A DNA stretch of 64,000 bases. Source: Oscillibacter sp. GTDB lineage: Bacteria; Bacillota; Clostridia; Oscillospirales; Oscillospiraceae. Each line of letters opens with the position of its first letter. Position 1 is the first letter of the stretch. Below, in pieces: positions 42,582 to 51,404 of this stretch. The stretch lies in NCBI GenBank assembly GCA_003539495.1, contig DPPB01000013.1, positions 1 to 64,000 on the forward strand, written 5' to 3'. The translations under genes and the position numbers were made by a program. A model generated the notes under the pieces. The model was given only the letters and a program-made list of their open reading frames with translations, ran no database searches and had not been told where the DNA came from.

Positions 42582-43821
42582 CATCGCCGACACGCTGATC
42601 GTAGGACAGTTCCTTGGGCGGGACGCCCTTGCGGCGGTGGGCTCGTCCTTTACGCTGATGACCTTTCTGACCTCCATCATCCTCGGCCTGTGCATGGGGA
42701 GCGGTGCGCTGTTTTCCATGCGCTTTGGACAGCGGGATGAGAAGGCTCTTTGCGAAAACCTCTGCGCTTCCTTTTTCTTTATATCGCTCGTCACTGCGCT
42801 CCTGAATATCTTGTCGTTTGCCTGCCTGGACGGACTTCGCACATTCCTCCGGGTACCCGCCGAGGTCTGGGGCGATATGCGCGAATACCTGTTTGTGATC
42901 TTCATAGGCATTCCCGCCGTTTTCCTGTATAACTACTTCGCCTCTTTTTTGCGGGCGATCGGCAATTCCGTCATTCCTCTTGCCTTTTTAGCTGTTTCCG
43001 CTGTGCTGAACATCGCCCTTGATCTCTGGTTTGTCATCGGGGTAAATAGGGGCGTTGCCGGGGCGGCGGAGGCAACGGTGATCGCCCAATATGTTTCGGG
43101 GATCGGCATCGCCGCTTATGCGTTTATGCGCTTCCCACAGGTGCGTTCGGTATGGAAGGTCAGTTGCCTGCGGCGCGGACGTATCCGGGAGATCGTCTCC
43201 TTCTCCACGCTGACCTGCGTGCAGCAGTCGATCATGAACCTCGGCATCCTTATGGTGCAGGGGCTTGTCAACAGTTTCGGCCCTATTGTGATGGCCGCCT
43301 TTGCCGCCGCTGTAAAAATCGACGCCTTTGCCTATATGCCGGTGCAGGACTTCGGCAACGCATTTTCCACCTTCATCGCACAGAATTACGGCGCAAAAGA
43401 GAGCGCGCGAATACGCGCGGGGCTAAAAAGTGCCGTGTGTATTTCCATGGCCTTCTGCGTGGTCATATCCGCCCTCGTCTTCGCATTTGCAAGACCCCTT
43501 ATGGCGATTTTTGTGGATGCCGGAGAATCCGAAGTCATACTGGAGGGTGTGCGGTATCTGCGTATAGAAGGCGCGTTTTACTGCGGCATCGGGTGCCTGT
43601 TCCTGCTCTACGGCCTGTATCGCGCCTTGGGAAAGCCGGGCATGAGCGTGGTGCTTACGGTCATCTCGTTAGGCACCCGTGTTGCACTGGCCTATCTGCT
43701 GTCTGCCATCCCCGCCATGGGCGTCACCGGCATCTGGTGGTCTGTCCCGATCGGCTGGGGTCTGGCGGATTTAGCCGGATTGCTCTACTACAAAGCAAGA
43801 AAGCCGGAATCACTGGCTTGA
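42487..43821 (+). CDS. MATE family efflux transporter (in the accessory segment)
   Basis: 444 residues, 12 membrane segments. The N-terminal TQGPVTRSMLLFAIPMILGDLLQQCYNIADTLIVGQFLGRDALAAVG is a textbook MATE signature, with the second half starting near REIVSFSTLTCVQQSIMNLG. ATG behind GGAGG in the end of the TnpV ORF. MATE pumps export cationic drugs or metabolites with Na+ or H+. It lies just downstream of mobile-element remnants and uses more mixed codons than core genes, consistent with acquisition. Convergent with a second, unrelated MATE gene. Confidence 0.92.
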   Translation: MNRDLTQGPVTRSMLLFAIPMILGDLLQQCYNIADTLIVGQFLGRDALAAVGSSFTLMTFLTSIILGLCMGSGALFSMRFGQRDEKALCENLCASFFFISLVTALLNILSFACLDGLRTFLRVPAEVWGDMREYLFVIFIGIPAVFLYNYFASFLRAIGNSVIPLAFLAVSAVLNIALDLWFVIGVNRGVAGAAEATVIAQYVSGIGIAAYAFMRFPQVRSVWKVSCLRRGRIREIVSFSTLTCVQQSIMNLGILMVQGLVNSFGPIVMAAFAAAVKIDAFAYMPVQDFGNAFSTFIAQNYGAKESARIRAGLKSAVCISMAFCVVISALVFAFARPLMAIFVDAGESEVILEGVRYLRIEGAFYCGIGCLFLLYGLYRALGKPGMSVVLTVISLGTRVALAYLLSAIPAMGVTGIWWSVPIGWGLADLAGLLYYKARKPESLA

Positions 43822-43940
43822 CCCTTTGCTGAGGCTGAAGCGAAATGTTTGATTTATAAAAGGCGGATGAATGGATCAGGCCCGTGACTGCCGGTAAGCC
43901 TGATAAGGAGTATAAAAATAGCTGCCGATATTTGGTGCAT

Positions 43941-45353
43941 CTATGCCTGCTCATTCTGATCTCCGGGCGGCAGCCAGCGCTTGCCGGCCAGCCGTGTCAG
44001 ATAGAGTACACCCCGGACACACAGCTCCAGGCACATGGCTGCCCATACGCCGGGCAGCCCCCAGCGGGGTGCGGCCAGCCATGCCAGCGGTATACGGATC
44101 CCCCACATAGTTCCCAAGTTGAAAAGTGTGGGCATCAGTGTGCTGCCAACGCCCTGAAACACGCCGCCGGCCACGATGGACGCGCCGAACAGAGGCTCGG
44201 CAAAAGCCTCAATGCGCAGAACGCGAGCGCCCAGGGCGATGATGTCCGGGTTCGGCGTCAATATTGCCATCATCTGCGGGGCTAAGATATATAGCAGCCC
44301 GCCGGTGATGATCATGACGGCTACGCCTATCAGCACCGTGACCCAGCCCAGCCGGCGGGCCATGTTCCGCCGCCCCGCACCCACGCTCTGTCCCACCAAC
44401 ATAGCTGCAGCGCTCTGAATTCCGTAGGCGGGCATATAGCACAGGCTCTCCGCCGTGATGGCAAAGGAATTGGCGGCAATAGCCACAGTGCCCAGGGGTG
44501 CCACAATAGCGGTAGAAACGATCTGCGCCGTGGTCAGTATGACCTTCTCCGATGCCACAGGTGCGGCAATGCAGAGCATTGTACACAGCTGCGGCCGATT
44601 AAAGCGCAGATGTTCACCCTTCTGCAAACGAAGCACCGGACTGCGGCGCAGAACAAAATACAACAGATACAGCCCCGCCACCAGCTCGGCAAGGCCTGTA
44701 CCCAGTGCGGCACCTGCCGTGCCCAGCCCTGCACCGGGGAGGGCTAACGAGCCGAGCCGGACAGTGCCGGAAGGGAAAATAAACAGGGTGTTGAACACGA
44801 CATCCAACGCACACATGACCACCATGCAGATACCGGGCGTACGCATATTGCCTGTGGCCTGCAGCTGGCCGGCCGCCACATTGTCGAGCTGGAGGGCCGG
44901 CAGGAACAGACTATATACCAAAAAATAGGCGGAGGCATCCTGCCAAATATCCCGATCTGCCCGAAGCATTCCGGGCAGTGGCGCGGACAGTGCCGCTGCC
45001 AGCGCTGCCATGACTACGCTGAACGCCAAGCACAGCACCAGCGCCTGCTTGAGAATGTTGCGTGCCTCGGCCAAACGGCCGCCGCCCACCCGCTGCGCCG
45101 TCAGCACATTGAAGCCCATGGCCGCCGCATAAGACAATCCCCCGAAAAGCCAGGTGGTGGAGGCCACCAGCCCCACCGCCGCCGATTGAGTCGCACCCAG
45201 ACGGCCCACCATAGCTGCATCGATGTATTGCATGATGATAGTGGCGAGCTGAGCCATAATGGCCGGCCAACTGAGCTGCAGCGTCAGGGACATCTGCTGA
45301 CGGGTAGTCAGCGGTGCACCTGTGCGCAGCTGCGCCAGAGGATCCGTTTTCAA
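43941..45353 (-). CDS. MATE family efflux transporter (second, core-like)
   Basis: 470 residues from TTG 45353 behind GGAGG (45361-45365). Twelve membrane segments; signatures LSWPAIMAQLATIIMQYIDAAMVGRLGATQSAAVGL and, in the second half, VGQSVGAGRRNMARRLGW. It is only distantly related to the neighbouring MATE at 42487. Codon use matches the core genome. The C-terminus is polar and short. Substrate unknown. Confidence 0.9.
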   Translation of the reverse strand: MKTDPLAQLRTGAPLTTRQQMSLTLQLSWPAIMAQLATIIMQYIDAAMVGRLGATQSAAVGLVASTTWLFGGLSYAAAMGFNVLTAQRVGGGRLAEARNILKQALVLCLAFSVVMAALAAALSAPLPGMLRADRDIWQDASAYFLVYSLFLPALQLDNVAAGQLQATGNMRTPGICMVVMCALDVVFNTLFIFPSGTVRLGSLALPGAGLGTAGAALGTGLAELVAGLYLLYFVLRRSPVLRLQKGEHLRFNRPQLCTMLCIAAPVASEKVILTTAQIVSTAIVAPLGTVAIAANSFAITAESLCYMPAYGIQSAAAMLVGQSVGAGRRNMARRLGWVTVLIGVAVMIITGGLLYILAPQMMAILTPNPDIIALGARVLRIEAFAEPLFGASIVAGGVFQGVGSTLMPTLFNLGTMWGIRIPLAWLAAPRWGLPGVWAAMCLELCVRGVLYLTRLAGKRWLPPGDQNEQA

Positions 45354-45564
45354 GATCGCACCTCCAAAAGTGTGTTATTTTGATTCTACCATAGAAATGC
45401 ACTTCCATCAACTCCGCCTGCGGGCTTTTTCGGGCAGTTCATTCATAGCGCAATTATGGCGGCAACAGGATGTCTCATACTGCCTCGTTTCTGCCATTTC
45501 CTGCCCGTGCATGGTCGGGCTCTGCGCTTATGAAATAGCTTTATCCCGCCTTGCACCGTCACGG

Positions 45565-45752
45565 AGCCTGACTCAAGCCATAGCCCAAATGCGGAGAAAA
45601 GCAGGCGGACACAGTGGATTGCCCGCCGAGCCGAAAGCACATGCGAAAGCGCCGGGAAATGTTACGCTGCAACGTTTTCCGGCACTCATTATATCTTCAT
45701 ACGTGGGAGGCTGCTGGTTCGTGCCCGGGAATCTCAATGGTTCCCGGGCTTT
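45565..45752 (+). repeat. Decayed hairpin + tRNA 3'-end + terminator module
   Basis: Homologous to the reverse complement of 62374-62590. It contains GGCGGACACAGTGGAT, CCGAGCCGAAAGCAC, a hairpin GCGCCGG..AAATGTT...AACGTTTTCCGG, then CTGGTTCG from a tRNA T arm and a terminator GCCCGGGAA-TCTCAATGG-TTCCCGGGC with TTTC. About 25 bp at the tRNA end have been lost. The rest of the 45366-45805 gap holds no gene. Confidence 0.7.
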
Positions 45753-45805
45753 CTTTATTTTTGTAGACCCAAATTTGTTTGTTGCGTGTCAGCAGCCTGA
45801 ATAGG

Positions 45806-46763
45806 TTATTGTTTTTCGGATTTATCTTGGTCAGGGAGGGCCCGGCTGCCCTGCAGCAGGGCATTATTGGTACGCGCAATGAGAAATAGGCCCAGTAAAA
45901 CCATGCCTGAGCCTATGAGACTCATGACATTGACGGGCTCCTTCAGAAAAATGACCCCTAAGAACATCGCACACACCGTGATCAGACTACCCAGATTGGA
46001 AAAAATTGCCATGGGCAACACGGATGCGCTGTAATTTACCAAAATATTGGCAGCCACAGAGCAGAACACGCTGAGAAAAATGGTGGCCATGACAAATTTT
46101 CTGCTGTGCAGCGCCGCCGCAAACGGCGCGAGATCACCCCGGACGCCAACCAGCGCCACCACTGCAAACACCACTGCGCACAATCCGATCACGAAATAGG
46201 ACCGCTCAAAGGCTGTGAACTCCGCGGCCGCCCCCTTGTTGTAGACCCGATAGAACGCAGCGAACAGGCACGCACCCAGCACCAACAGCACGCCGAGAGG
46301 CTGCACGGCCCCCATCCTGGAGCCCGCAATAGTCACCAAAACCACACCGGCAATGGGAAGCAGACACAGCAAAACCTGCTTTGCAGTGGGGTATTCCTTC
46401 AGGATCAGCGTCCCCAGACCGATGGCAATAATGGGGACAATGGCCAGCATAACGCCGGAAAAGGTGCTGTTTGAATAATAAATGCCATAGCTTTCGCAAA
46501 AAAAAATACAACGGCTCCACAACGGAAAGGAGAATCAGCGGCTTGAGCTTCTTCCCACGCAGATGGAGCTTTTCCCAGCCGAACAGAATCATGAGATTCA
46601 GCAGAAGAAAAGCCAGCGCAAACCGCCAGGCAAGCTGCACCATAGGGGAGGACTCATTCTGGGCAATGCGTGTAAACAGATAGCTGGAGCCCCAAATGAC
46701 GTTGCCAATCACGCCGGTACAAAGCGCCGCGGCGGCGGCATTTTTCCTGTTCCTGGTTCCCAT
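45806..46763 (-). pseudogene. DMT (EamA) family transporter interrupted at a T9 tract
   Basis: Start ATG 46763 behind AGGAAAGAGG. The first part (IGNVIWGSSYLFTRIAQNESSPMVQLAWRFALAFLLL) and the second part (FSGVMLAIVPIIAIGLGTLILKEYPTAKQV through VMSLIGSGMVLLGLFLIA) together make one ordinary ten-helix EamA carrier. They lie in different frames, switching at a run of nine T (minus strand, 46498-46506). With eight T the reading continues correctly as YFFCESYGIYYSNSTFSG. The break may be a true mutation, reversible slippage or a sequencing error. Substrate unknown. Confidence 0.85.
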
Positions 46764-46930
46764 ATCCCATCCTCTTTCCTGCGGTTGATCCCGGTTGAGG
46801 CACACACCCGGGCGGCCTTTGGCAAGCCCGCTATATGCGGCTGCTGCGATTATTATACCAGCAAATCAGGTATTTGCAACCGCATTGTTTTTAGTTTTCT
46901 TACCATCGATTAATGAGGACAGATACGATA

Positions 46931-46970
46931 AAAAAGGCTTCCGGTTTCCTGCGAAACCGGAAGCCCTTTT
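46931..46970 (-). terminator. Terminator of pyrG
   Basis: Minus strand AAAAGGGCTTCCGGTTTC-GCAG-GAAACCGGAAGCCTTTTTT; strong bidirectional hairpin. Confidence 0.9.
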
Positions 46971-46987
46971 CTCCAGGCAGCCCTGCC

Positions 46988-48637
46988 TTAAAGGATATCA
47001 GGCTCCTTCGGCGCCGCCGCTGAGTGCCCCAGGGCCTGCTGCGCCGCCAGGGCCGCAGCCACGAATCCCTTGAACAGCGGGTGGGGCTTATTGGGACGGC
47101 TCTTGAATTCCGGGTGATACTGCACACCCACATAGAAGGGCCTGTCGGACAGTTCCACCGTTTCCACCAGCCGTCCATCGGGGGACAGGCCCGACAGGGT
47201 CAGGCCGGCGGCTGCCAGCGCCTCCCGATACTCGTTGTTAAACTCGTAGCGGTGGCGGTGACGCTCGGAAATCTCCCCCACGCCGTAGCAGCGCTCCATG
47301 GTCGTGCCCGGGCGGATGAAGCATGGATAGCTGCCCAGGCGCAGCGTGCCGCCCTTATCCACCGCATCACTTTGGCCGGGCATATAATCGATAACCTTGT
47401 GCAGCCCCTCCGGAGCAAACTCGCCGGAGCTGGCATCTGCGATGCCCAGCACATGGCGGGCATATTCGATCACTGCCACCTGCATGCCCAGGCAGATGCC
47501 GAAATAGGGAATGTTCTTTTCCCGGGCATACTGGGCTGCCAGGATCATCCCCTCAATGCCGCGGCTGCCGAAGCCGCCGGGCACCAGGATGCCATCCAGA
47601 CCGGCGAGAGTGGATTCCACCGTTTCTGCCGTGACCAGCTCGGAATCGATCCAGCGGATGCTGACCTTGGCATCCAGGAAAAAGCCCGCGTGGCGCAGCG
47701 CCTCCGCCACTGACAGATAGGCATCGTGAAGCTGCACATATTTCCCCACAAGGCCAATGGTCACGGACTTGCTGCGGTTTTTGATGGCGGAGACCATGGC
47801 CCGCCACTCCCGCAGGTCCGGCTCCGGCACAGGCAGGTGCAGCTCCCGACAGACCACGGAGGACAGGCCCCGCTCCTCCAGATACAGCGGCGCCTCATAG
47901 AGAATTGGGAGGGTTAGATTTTCGATGACGCAATCCGGCTTCACATTGCAGAAGTCTGCCACCTTGTGGAAGATACCGCTGTCCTCAATGGGCTCGTCGC
48001 AGCGTAGGACGATAATATTCGGCGTGATGCCCATGCCCTGCAGCTCCTTAACTGAGTGCTGGGTGGGCTTGGACTTGTGCTCGCCGGAGGCCCTGAGATA
48101 GGGCACCAGTGTGACATGTATGTACAGGGAATTGTTCCGCCCCACCTCCAGGCCCACCTGCCGGATGGCCTCGATAAAGGGCTGGCTCTCTATATCACCG
48201 ATGGTGCCGCCGATCTCAGTAATCACCACATCCGCACTTGTCCGCTCTCCAACCCGATAAATGAAGCGCTTGATCTCATCGGTGATATGGGGAATGGTCT
48301 GCACGGTGCTGCCCAGGTACTCTCCTCGCCGCTCCTTGGCGATGACATTGGAGTAGACCTTGCCGGTGGTCAGGTTGGAGTATTTGTTCAGGTCCTCGTC
48401 AATGAACCGCTCATAATGTCCCAGATCCAGATCCGTCTCCGCACCGTCCTCCGTGACATAGACCTCGCCGTGCTGATAGGGGCTCATGGTCCCGGGATCC
48501 ACGTTGATATAGGGATCCAGCTTCTGCGCCGCCACCTTCAAGCCCCGCGCCTTCAGCAGCCGACCCAGGGAAGCTGCCGTGATCCCCTTGCCCAGACCGG
48601 ACACCACGCCGCCGGTCACAAAAATGAACTTTGTCAT
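46988..48637 (-). CDS. pyrG: CTP synthase
   Basis: 549 residues, full length. Amidoligase domain with the P-loop [25 protein letters not shown] and [22 protein letters not shown]-terminal class I glutaminase with the nucleophile in GICLGMQ and the final catalytic His-Glu in QYHPEF. It converts UTP to CTP with ATP and glutamine. Start ATG 48637 behind GGGAGG. Its leader holds an attenuator (48657-48703). B. subtilis pyrG also uses leader attenuation, sensed by CTP through reiterative G addition at the transcript start; the predicted start here does not show the GGG needed for that. Confidence 0.98.
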   Translation of the reverse strand: MTKFIFVTGGVVSGLGKGITAASLGRLLKARGLKVAAQKLDPYINVDPGTMSPYQHGEVYVTEDGAETDLDLGHYERFIDEDLNKYSNLTTGKVYSNVIAKERRGEYLGSTVQTIPHITDEIKRFIYRVGERTSADVVITEIGGTIGDIESQPFIEAIRQVGLEVGRNNSLYIHVTLVPYLRASGEHKSKPTQHSVKELQGMGITPNIIVLRCDEPIEDSGIFHKVADFCNVKPDCVIENLTLPILYEAPLYLEERGLSSVVCRELHLPVPEPDLREWRAMVSAIKNRSKSVTIGLVGKYVQLHDAYLSVAEALRHAGFFLDAKVSIRWIDSELVTAETVESTLAGLDGILVPGGFGSRGIEGMILAAQYAREKNIPYFGICLGMQVAVIEYARHVLGIADASSGEFAPEGLHKVIDYMPGQSDAVDKGGTLRLGSYPCFIRPGTTMERCYGVGEISERHRHRYEFNNEYREALAAAGLTLSGLSPDGRLVETVELSDRPFYVGVQYHPEFKSRPNKPHPLFKGFVAAALAAQQALGHSAAAPKEPDIL

Positions 48638-48656
48638 ATGCCATCCTCCCGCAAAT

Positions 48657-48703
48657 TAAAAAGAAACGCCCGCCAGGGGGCAGAAACCCCTTGGCGAACG
48701 CCT
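48657..48703 (-). promoter_or_regulatory. Attenuator (intrinsic terminator) in the pyrG leader
   Basis: Minus strand GGCGTTCGCCAAGGGG-TTTCTG-CCCCCTGGCGGGCGTT followed by TCTTTTT. The stem is about 15 bp including G-U pairs, between promoter and pyrG start. It would stop most transcripts unless relieved. Confidence 0.75.
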
Positions 48704-48719
48704 TTGTTCAACAGCGGAT

Positions 48720-48748
48720 ATTATACAGCACGGACTATGCCTTGTCAA
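48720..48748 (-). promoter_or_regulatory. SigA-type promoter of pyrG
   Basis: Minus strand TTGACA (48743-48748), 17-bp spacer, TATAAT (48720-48725): full consensus. Confidence 0.9.
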
Positions 48749-48787
48749 TTCCGAAAAAGGATTTTTTTTAGATTCGGCACTCCCCGG

Positions 48788-49372
48788 CTACTTGTAGGTT
48801 TTGATAATGTTTTCAGCTGCCTCCCGCTTGGAGATACGCAGGTCCATGGCCTGCTTTTCTATATACCGGTGCGCCTCCGCCTCCGTCATGCGCAGGCACT
48901 CGATGAGCAGCCATTTTGCCCGGTTCACCAGGCGGATCTCCTTAATCTTTTCCTCCACGGTGGCCTGCTTTTCCTGCATCCGGCGCATCCGCTCCCTGGT
49001 GGCGCACAAAATCCGCAGATTCTGGGCCACCATCTGCCGGCTGGTGGGCTTGGACAGGGCGATGACTCCGTAGCCCACCACCTTAGCGTATACGTCGTTA
49101 TAATGGTCGTTTTTCACCAACAGCAGGACGCCGGCGCCGCTGGTGCTGCAGATGTCGATGGCCAGCTGCATGCCGAAATCATCCGGCAGCGGCGTGTTAA
49201 TGAGCACAATGTCAAACTCCGTGTCGGCCAGTCGCCTGCGGGCCTGACCGACGCTGCCAACCGTGGACACCGGCCAATAATCGGTCATGGGGAGCAGCGG
49301 CATGACGCTGTTTGTGAAGCTATCCGATGCGGATACGATCAGCACACTGTATGTTTTCTCCTGGAATACCAC
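48788..49372 (-). CDS. ANTAR domain response regulator (RNA-binding antiterminator)
   Basis: 194 residues from GTG 49372. The N-terminal receiver-like domain keeps the fold (VLIVSASDSF, DIVLINTPLPDD, ALSKPTS) but the first acidic pocket is altered (SASDS), so phosphorylation is uncertain. A coiled coil (residues ~115-145) leads to the C-terminal ANTAR domain, with NRAKWLLIECLRMTEAEAHRYIEKQAMDLRISKREAAENII. ANTAR proteins bind paired hexaloop hairpins in leader RNA and prevent termination. It is the last gene of the glutamate synthase/glutamine synthetase operon; the leader at 54244 has the right hairpin. Confidence 0.92.
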   Translation of the reverse strand: MVFQEKTYSVLIVSASDSFTNSVMPLLPMTDYWPVSTVGSVGQARRRLADTEFDIVLINTPLPDDFGMQLAIDICSTSGAGVLLLVKNDHYNDVYAKVVGYGVIALSKPTSRQMVAQNLRILCATRERMRRMQEKQATVEEKIKEIRLVNRAKWLLIECLRMTEAEAHRYIEKQAMDLRISKREAAENIIKTYK

Positions 49373-49410
49373 ACGCTCCCCCTCCCTTCGCCATACAGAT
49401 CATAAGCGGT

Positions 49411-50622
49411 TCATCTGCCGCTAAAAGCGCTGAGTACGGAGTCCGGCAGATGCTCCCGGACGAACGCACTGGTGGCGGCCAGGGCAGCGGCCTCCTCCAG
49501 AGAGCCCGGGAGTGCCTGCAGGGTTTGCAATATCTCCGCCGGGGCGGTATAGAGGTTGATGTCTGACGCGGGTGGAAGGACCAGGCCCTTTTCAATGCCG
49601 TAGAGCCCGGCGTAAATTAACAGGGCATAGGCCAGATAGGGGTTCGCCGTTACATCTGCCGAGCGAAGCTCCGCCCGGCGCTGCTCCCCAACGGCGGCAG
49701 GCACGCGAATCAGCTGGGAGCGATTCTCGTCCGACCAAGTCACATACCGGGGGGCCTTATCGTGACCCAGGCGGCGATAGGATTCCTCGCAGGGATTTAA
49801 AAACAGTGTGATCTCCGCACATTTTTCCAGGATTCCCGCCATAACGGCAGGCAGAAGATCCCTTCCCCCGTCCCCCTTGGCAGAGATGTTGATGTGCATG
49901 CCGCTGCCGTCCCAATCGGGAAGGGGCTTGGGCATAAAGCTGGCGCACAGGCCATTCTGTGCGGCCACCATGCGGACCACCGCCTGAAAGGTGATGGCGT
50001 TGTCTGCCGCCGTCAGCGGGTCGGAGTACCGAAAATCGATCTCGTTCTGTCCCGGCCCGCTCTCGTGGTGGGAGCTCTCGGGCTGTATCCCCATCTGCTC
50101 CAGCATCAGGCATATCTCCCGGCGGATGTGCTCCCCCTTATCGTCGGGGACAATGTCCATATACCCGGCCCGGTCGTGGGGGAGGGTGGTGGCCTGGCCG
50201 AGCTCGTCGATCTTGAACAGGTAGAACTCCATCTCCGCGCCAAAGGCAAACTCGTACCCCTTGGCGGCGGCCTGGGCTACGGCGGTTTTCAAAATACTCC
50301 TGGTGTCCCGCTCGAAGGCGCGCCCGTCGGGGTAGAACACATCGCAGAACATCCGCACCACCTTGCCCTGCTCCTGCCGCCAGGGAAGCTGGATCAGCGT
50401 GGAGGGGTCCGGCCGCAGCAGCAGGTCAGAGCGGACCTCGCCGCCGAAGCCATCAATGGCGGAGGCATCAATGGCAATGCCGTAGGCAAAGGCCCGCGGA
50501 AGCTCGCTGGGCATAATAACAACGTTATGTTGTTTTCCATAGACATTGCAGAAGGCCAGCCGGATAAACTGGACCTCCTCCTGCTGCACGAACTCAATGA
50601 CCTCCCTGGACGTATACTTCAC
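49411..50622 (-). CDS. glnA: Glutamine synthetase, short type I-like form
   Basis: 403 residues from GTG 50622, shorter than the usual ~440-470. Beta-grasp domain at the N-terminus (YTSREVIEFVQQEEVQFIRLAFCNVYGKQHN), catalytic domain with EMEFYLF, HHESGPGQNEIDFRY (metal and ammonia site) and GSGMHINIS (His). The carboxy end lacks the adenylylation-type extension. It makes glutamine from glutamate, ammonia and ATP. Located in one operon with the glutamate synthase pieces upstream and the ANTAR regulator downstream, so the operon contains a complete GS-GOGAT route. Confidence 0.93.
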   Translation of the reverse strand: MKYTSREVIEFVQQEEVQFIRLAFCNVYGKQHNVVIMPSELPRAFAYGIAIDASAIDGFGGEVRSDLLLRPDPSTLIQLPWRQEQGKVVRMFCDVFYPDGRAFERDTRSILKTAVAQAAAKGYEFAFGAEMEFYLFKIDELGQATTLPHDRAGYMDIVPDDKGEHIRREICLMLEQMGIQPESSHHESGPGQNEIDFRYSDPLTAADNAITFQAVVRMVAAQNGLCASFMPKPLPDWDGSGMHINISAKGDGGRDLLPAVMAGILEKCAEITLFLNPCEESYRRLGHDKAPRYVTWSDENRSQLIRVPAAVGEQRRAELRSADVTANPYLAYALLIYAGLYGIEKGLVLPPASDINLYTAPAEILQTLQALPGSLEEAAALAATSAFVREHLPDSVLSAFSGR

Positions 50623-50640
50623 AAGTTCACCTGCTTTCCT

Positions 50641-51363
50641 TCAATTTGTGACATAAAGCTGCTTATATGGGTTGCTGCTGTTGGGCGTGATGAGGGTAAA
50701 GGGCTGCTGCACAAGCTTATCACAATCGCCGCCGAACAGCTCGCAAAACGTGTGCAGATAGGTCCATATTCCGTCCAGATCCTTATGGGACGCCGGGCGG
50801 GCGATGACCTGCTTAGGCAGCAGAATGTTCTTGCAATCGGAGCGCAGGAACAGCTTTCCGCCGTGCATGCCCGTGCAGGGGAAATTGCTGACGATGGGGC
50901 GGGTGCTCTCGGTCAGGCCCAAAACCACAATGACGCCGCCGGCCTGGTATTCGCCGAGAAAGCTTCCAGCCTTGCCGCCGATGACCATAACGGGGAGCTT
51001 ATCACCATAGGCCTTCATATGGATGCCGGCCCGATAACCGGCGTTCCCCTGGACATAGAGCTCGCCGCCCCGCATGGCATAGCCTGCCGCATCACCGATG
51101 CTGCCGCGGACAATGATCCGCCCGGCATTCATGGTGTCACCCACAGCATCCTGGGCGTTTCCGCACACCTCAATGCTGGCTCCGTTTAAATAGGCGCCCA
51201 GGGCGTTTCCCGGGGTTCCCGACAGGATAAGCTTGCCGCGCTCCAATCCTGCGCCGATGAATCTCTGCCCGGAGCAGCCGGTGACGGCGGCATCTCCGGC
51301 GCAATCCCGGATGGCCGCGTTCAGTTGTCGGAAATCCAGCATAGACGCATCTATATTAGTCAT
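50641..51363 (-). CDS. Glutamate synthase GXGXG-domain protein (GltB3-like)
   Basis: 240 residues. A right-handed beta-helix with repeated G-x-G pattern (LSGTPGNALGAYLNGASIEVCGNAQDAVGDTMNAGRIIVRGSIGDAAGYAMRGG) is the GXGXG domain that normally forms the C-terminus of the large glutamate synthase subunit. Here it is a separate protein, as in archaeal-type split GOGAT. It sits between the FMN-domain gene and glnA. Confidence 0.92.
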   Translation of the reverse strand: MTNIDASMLDFRQLNAAIRDCAGDAAVTGCSGQRFIGAGLERGKLILSGTPGNALGAYLNGASIEVCGNAQDAVGDTMNAGRIIVRGSIGDAAGYAMRGGELYVQGNAGYRAGIHMKAYGDKLPVMVIGGKAGSFLGEYQAGGVIVVLGLTESTRPIVSNFPCTGMHGGKLFLRSDCKNILLPKQVIARPASHKDLDGIWTYLHTFCELFGGDCDKLVQQPFTLITPNSSNPYKQLYVTN

Positions 51364-51404
51364 TATATCACACCTCCGCGTATTTTGTATATGGTATGTG
51401 GAAT

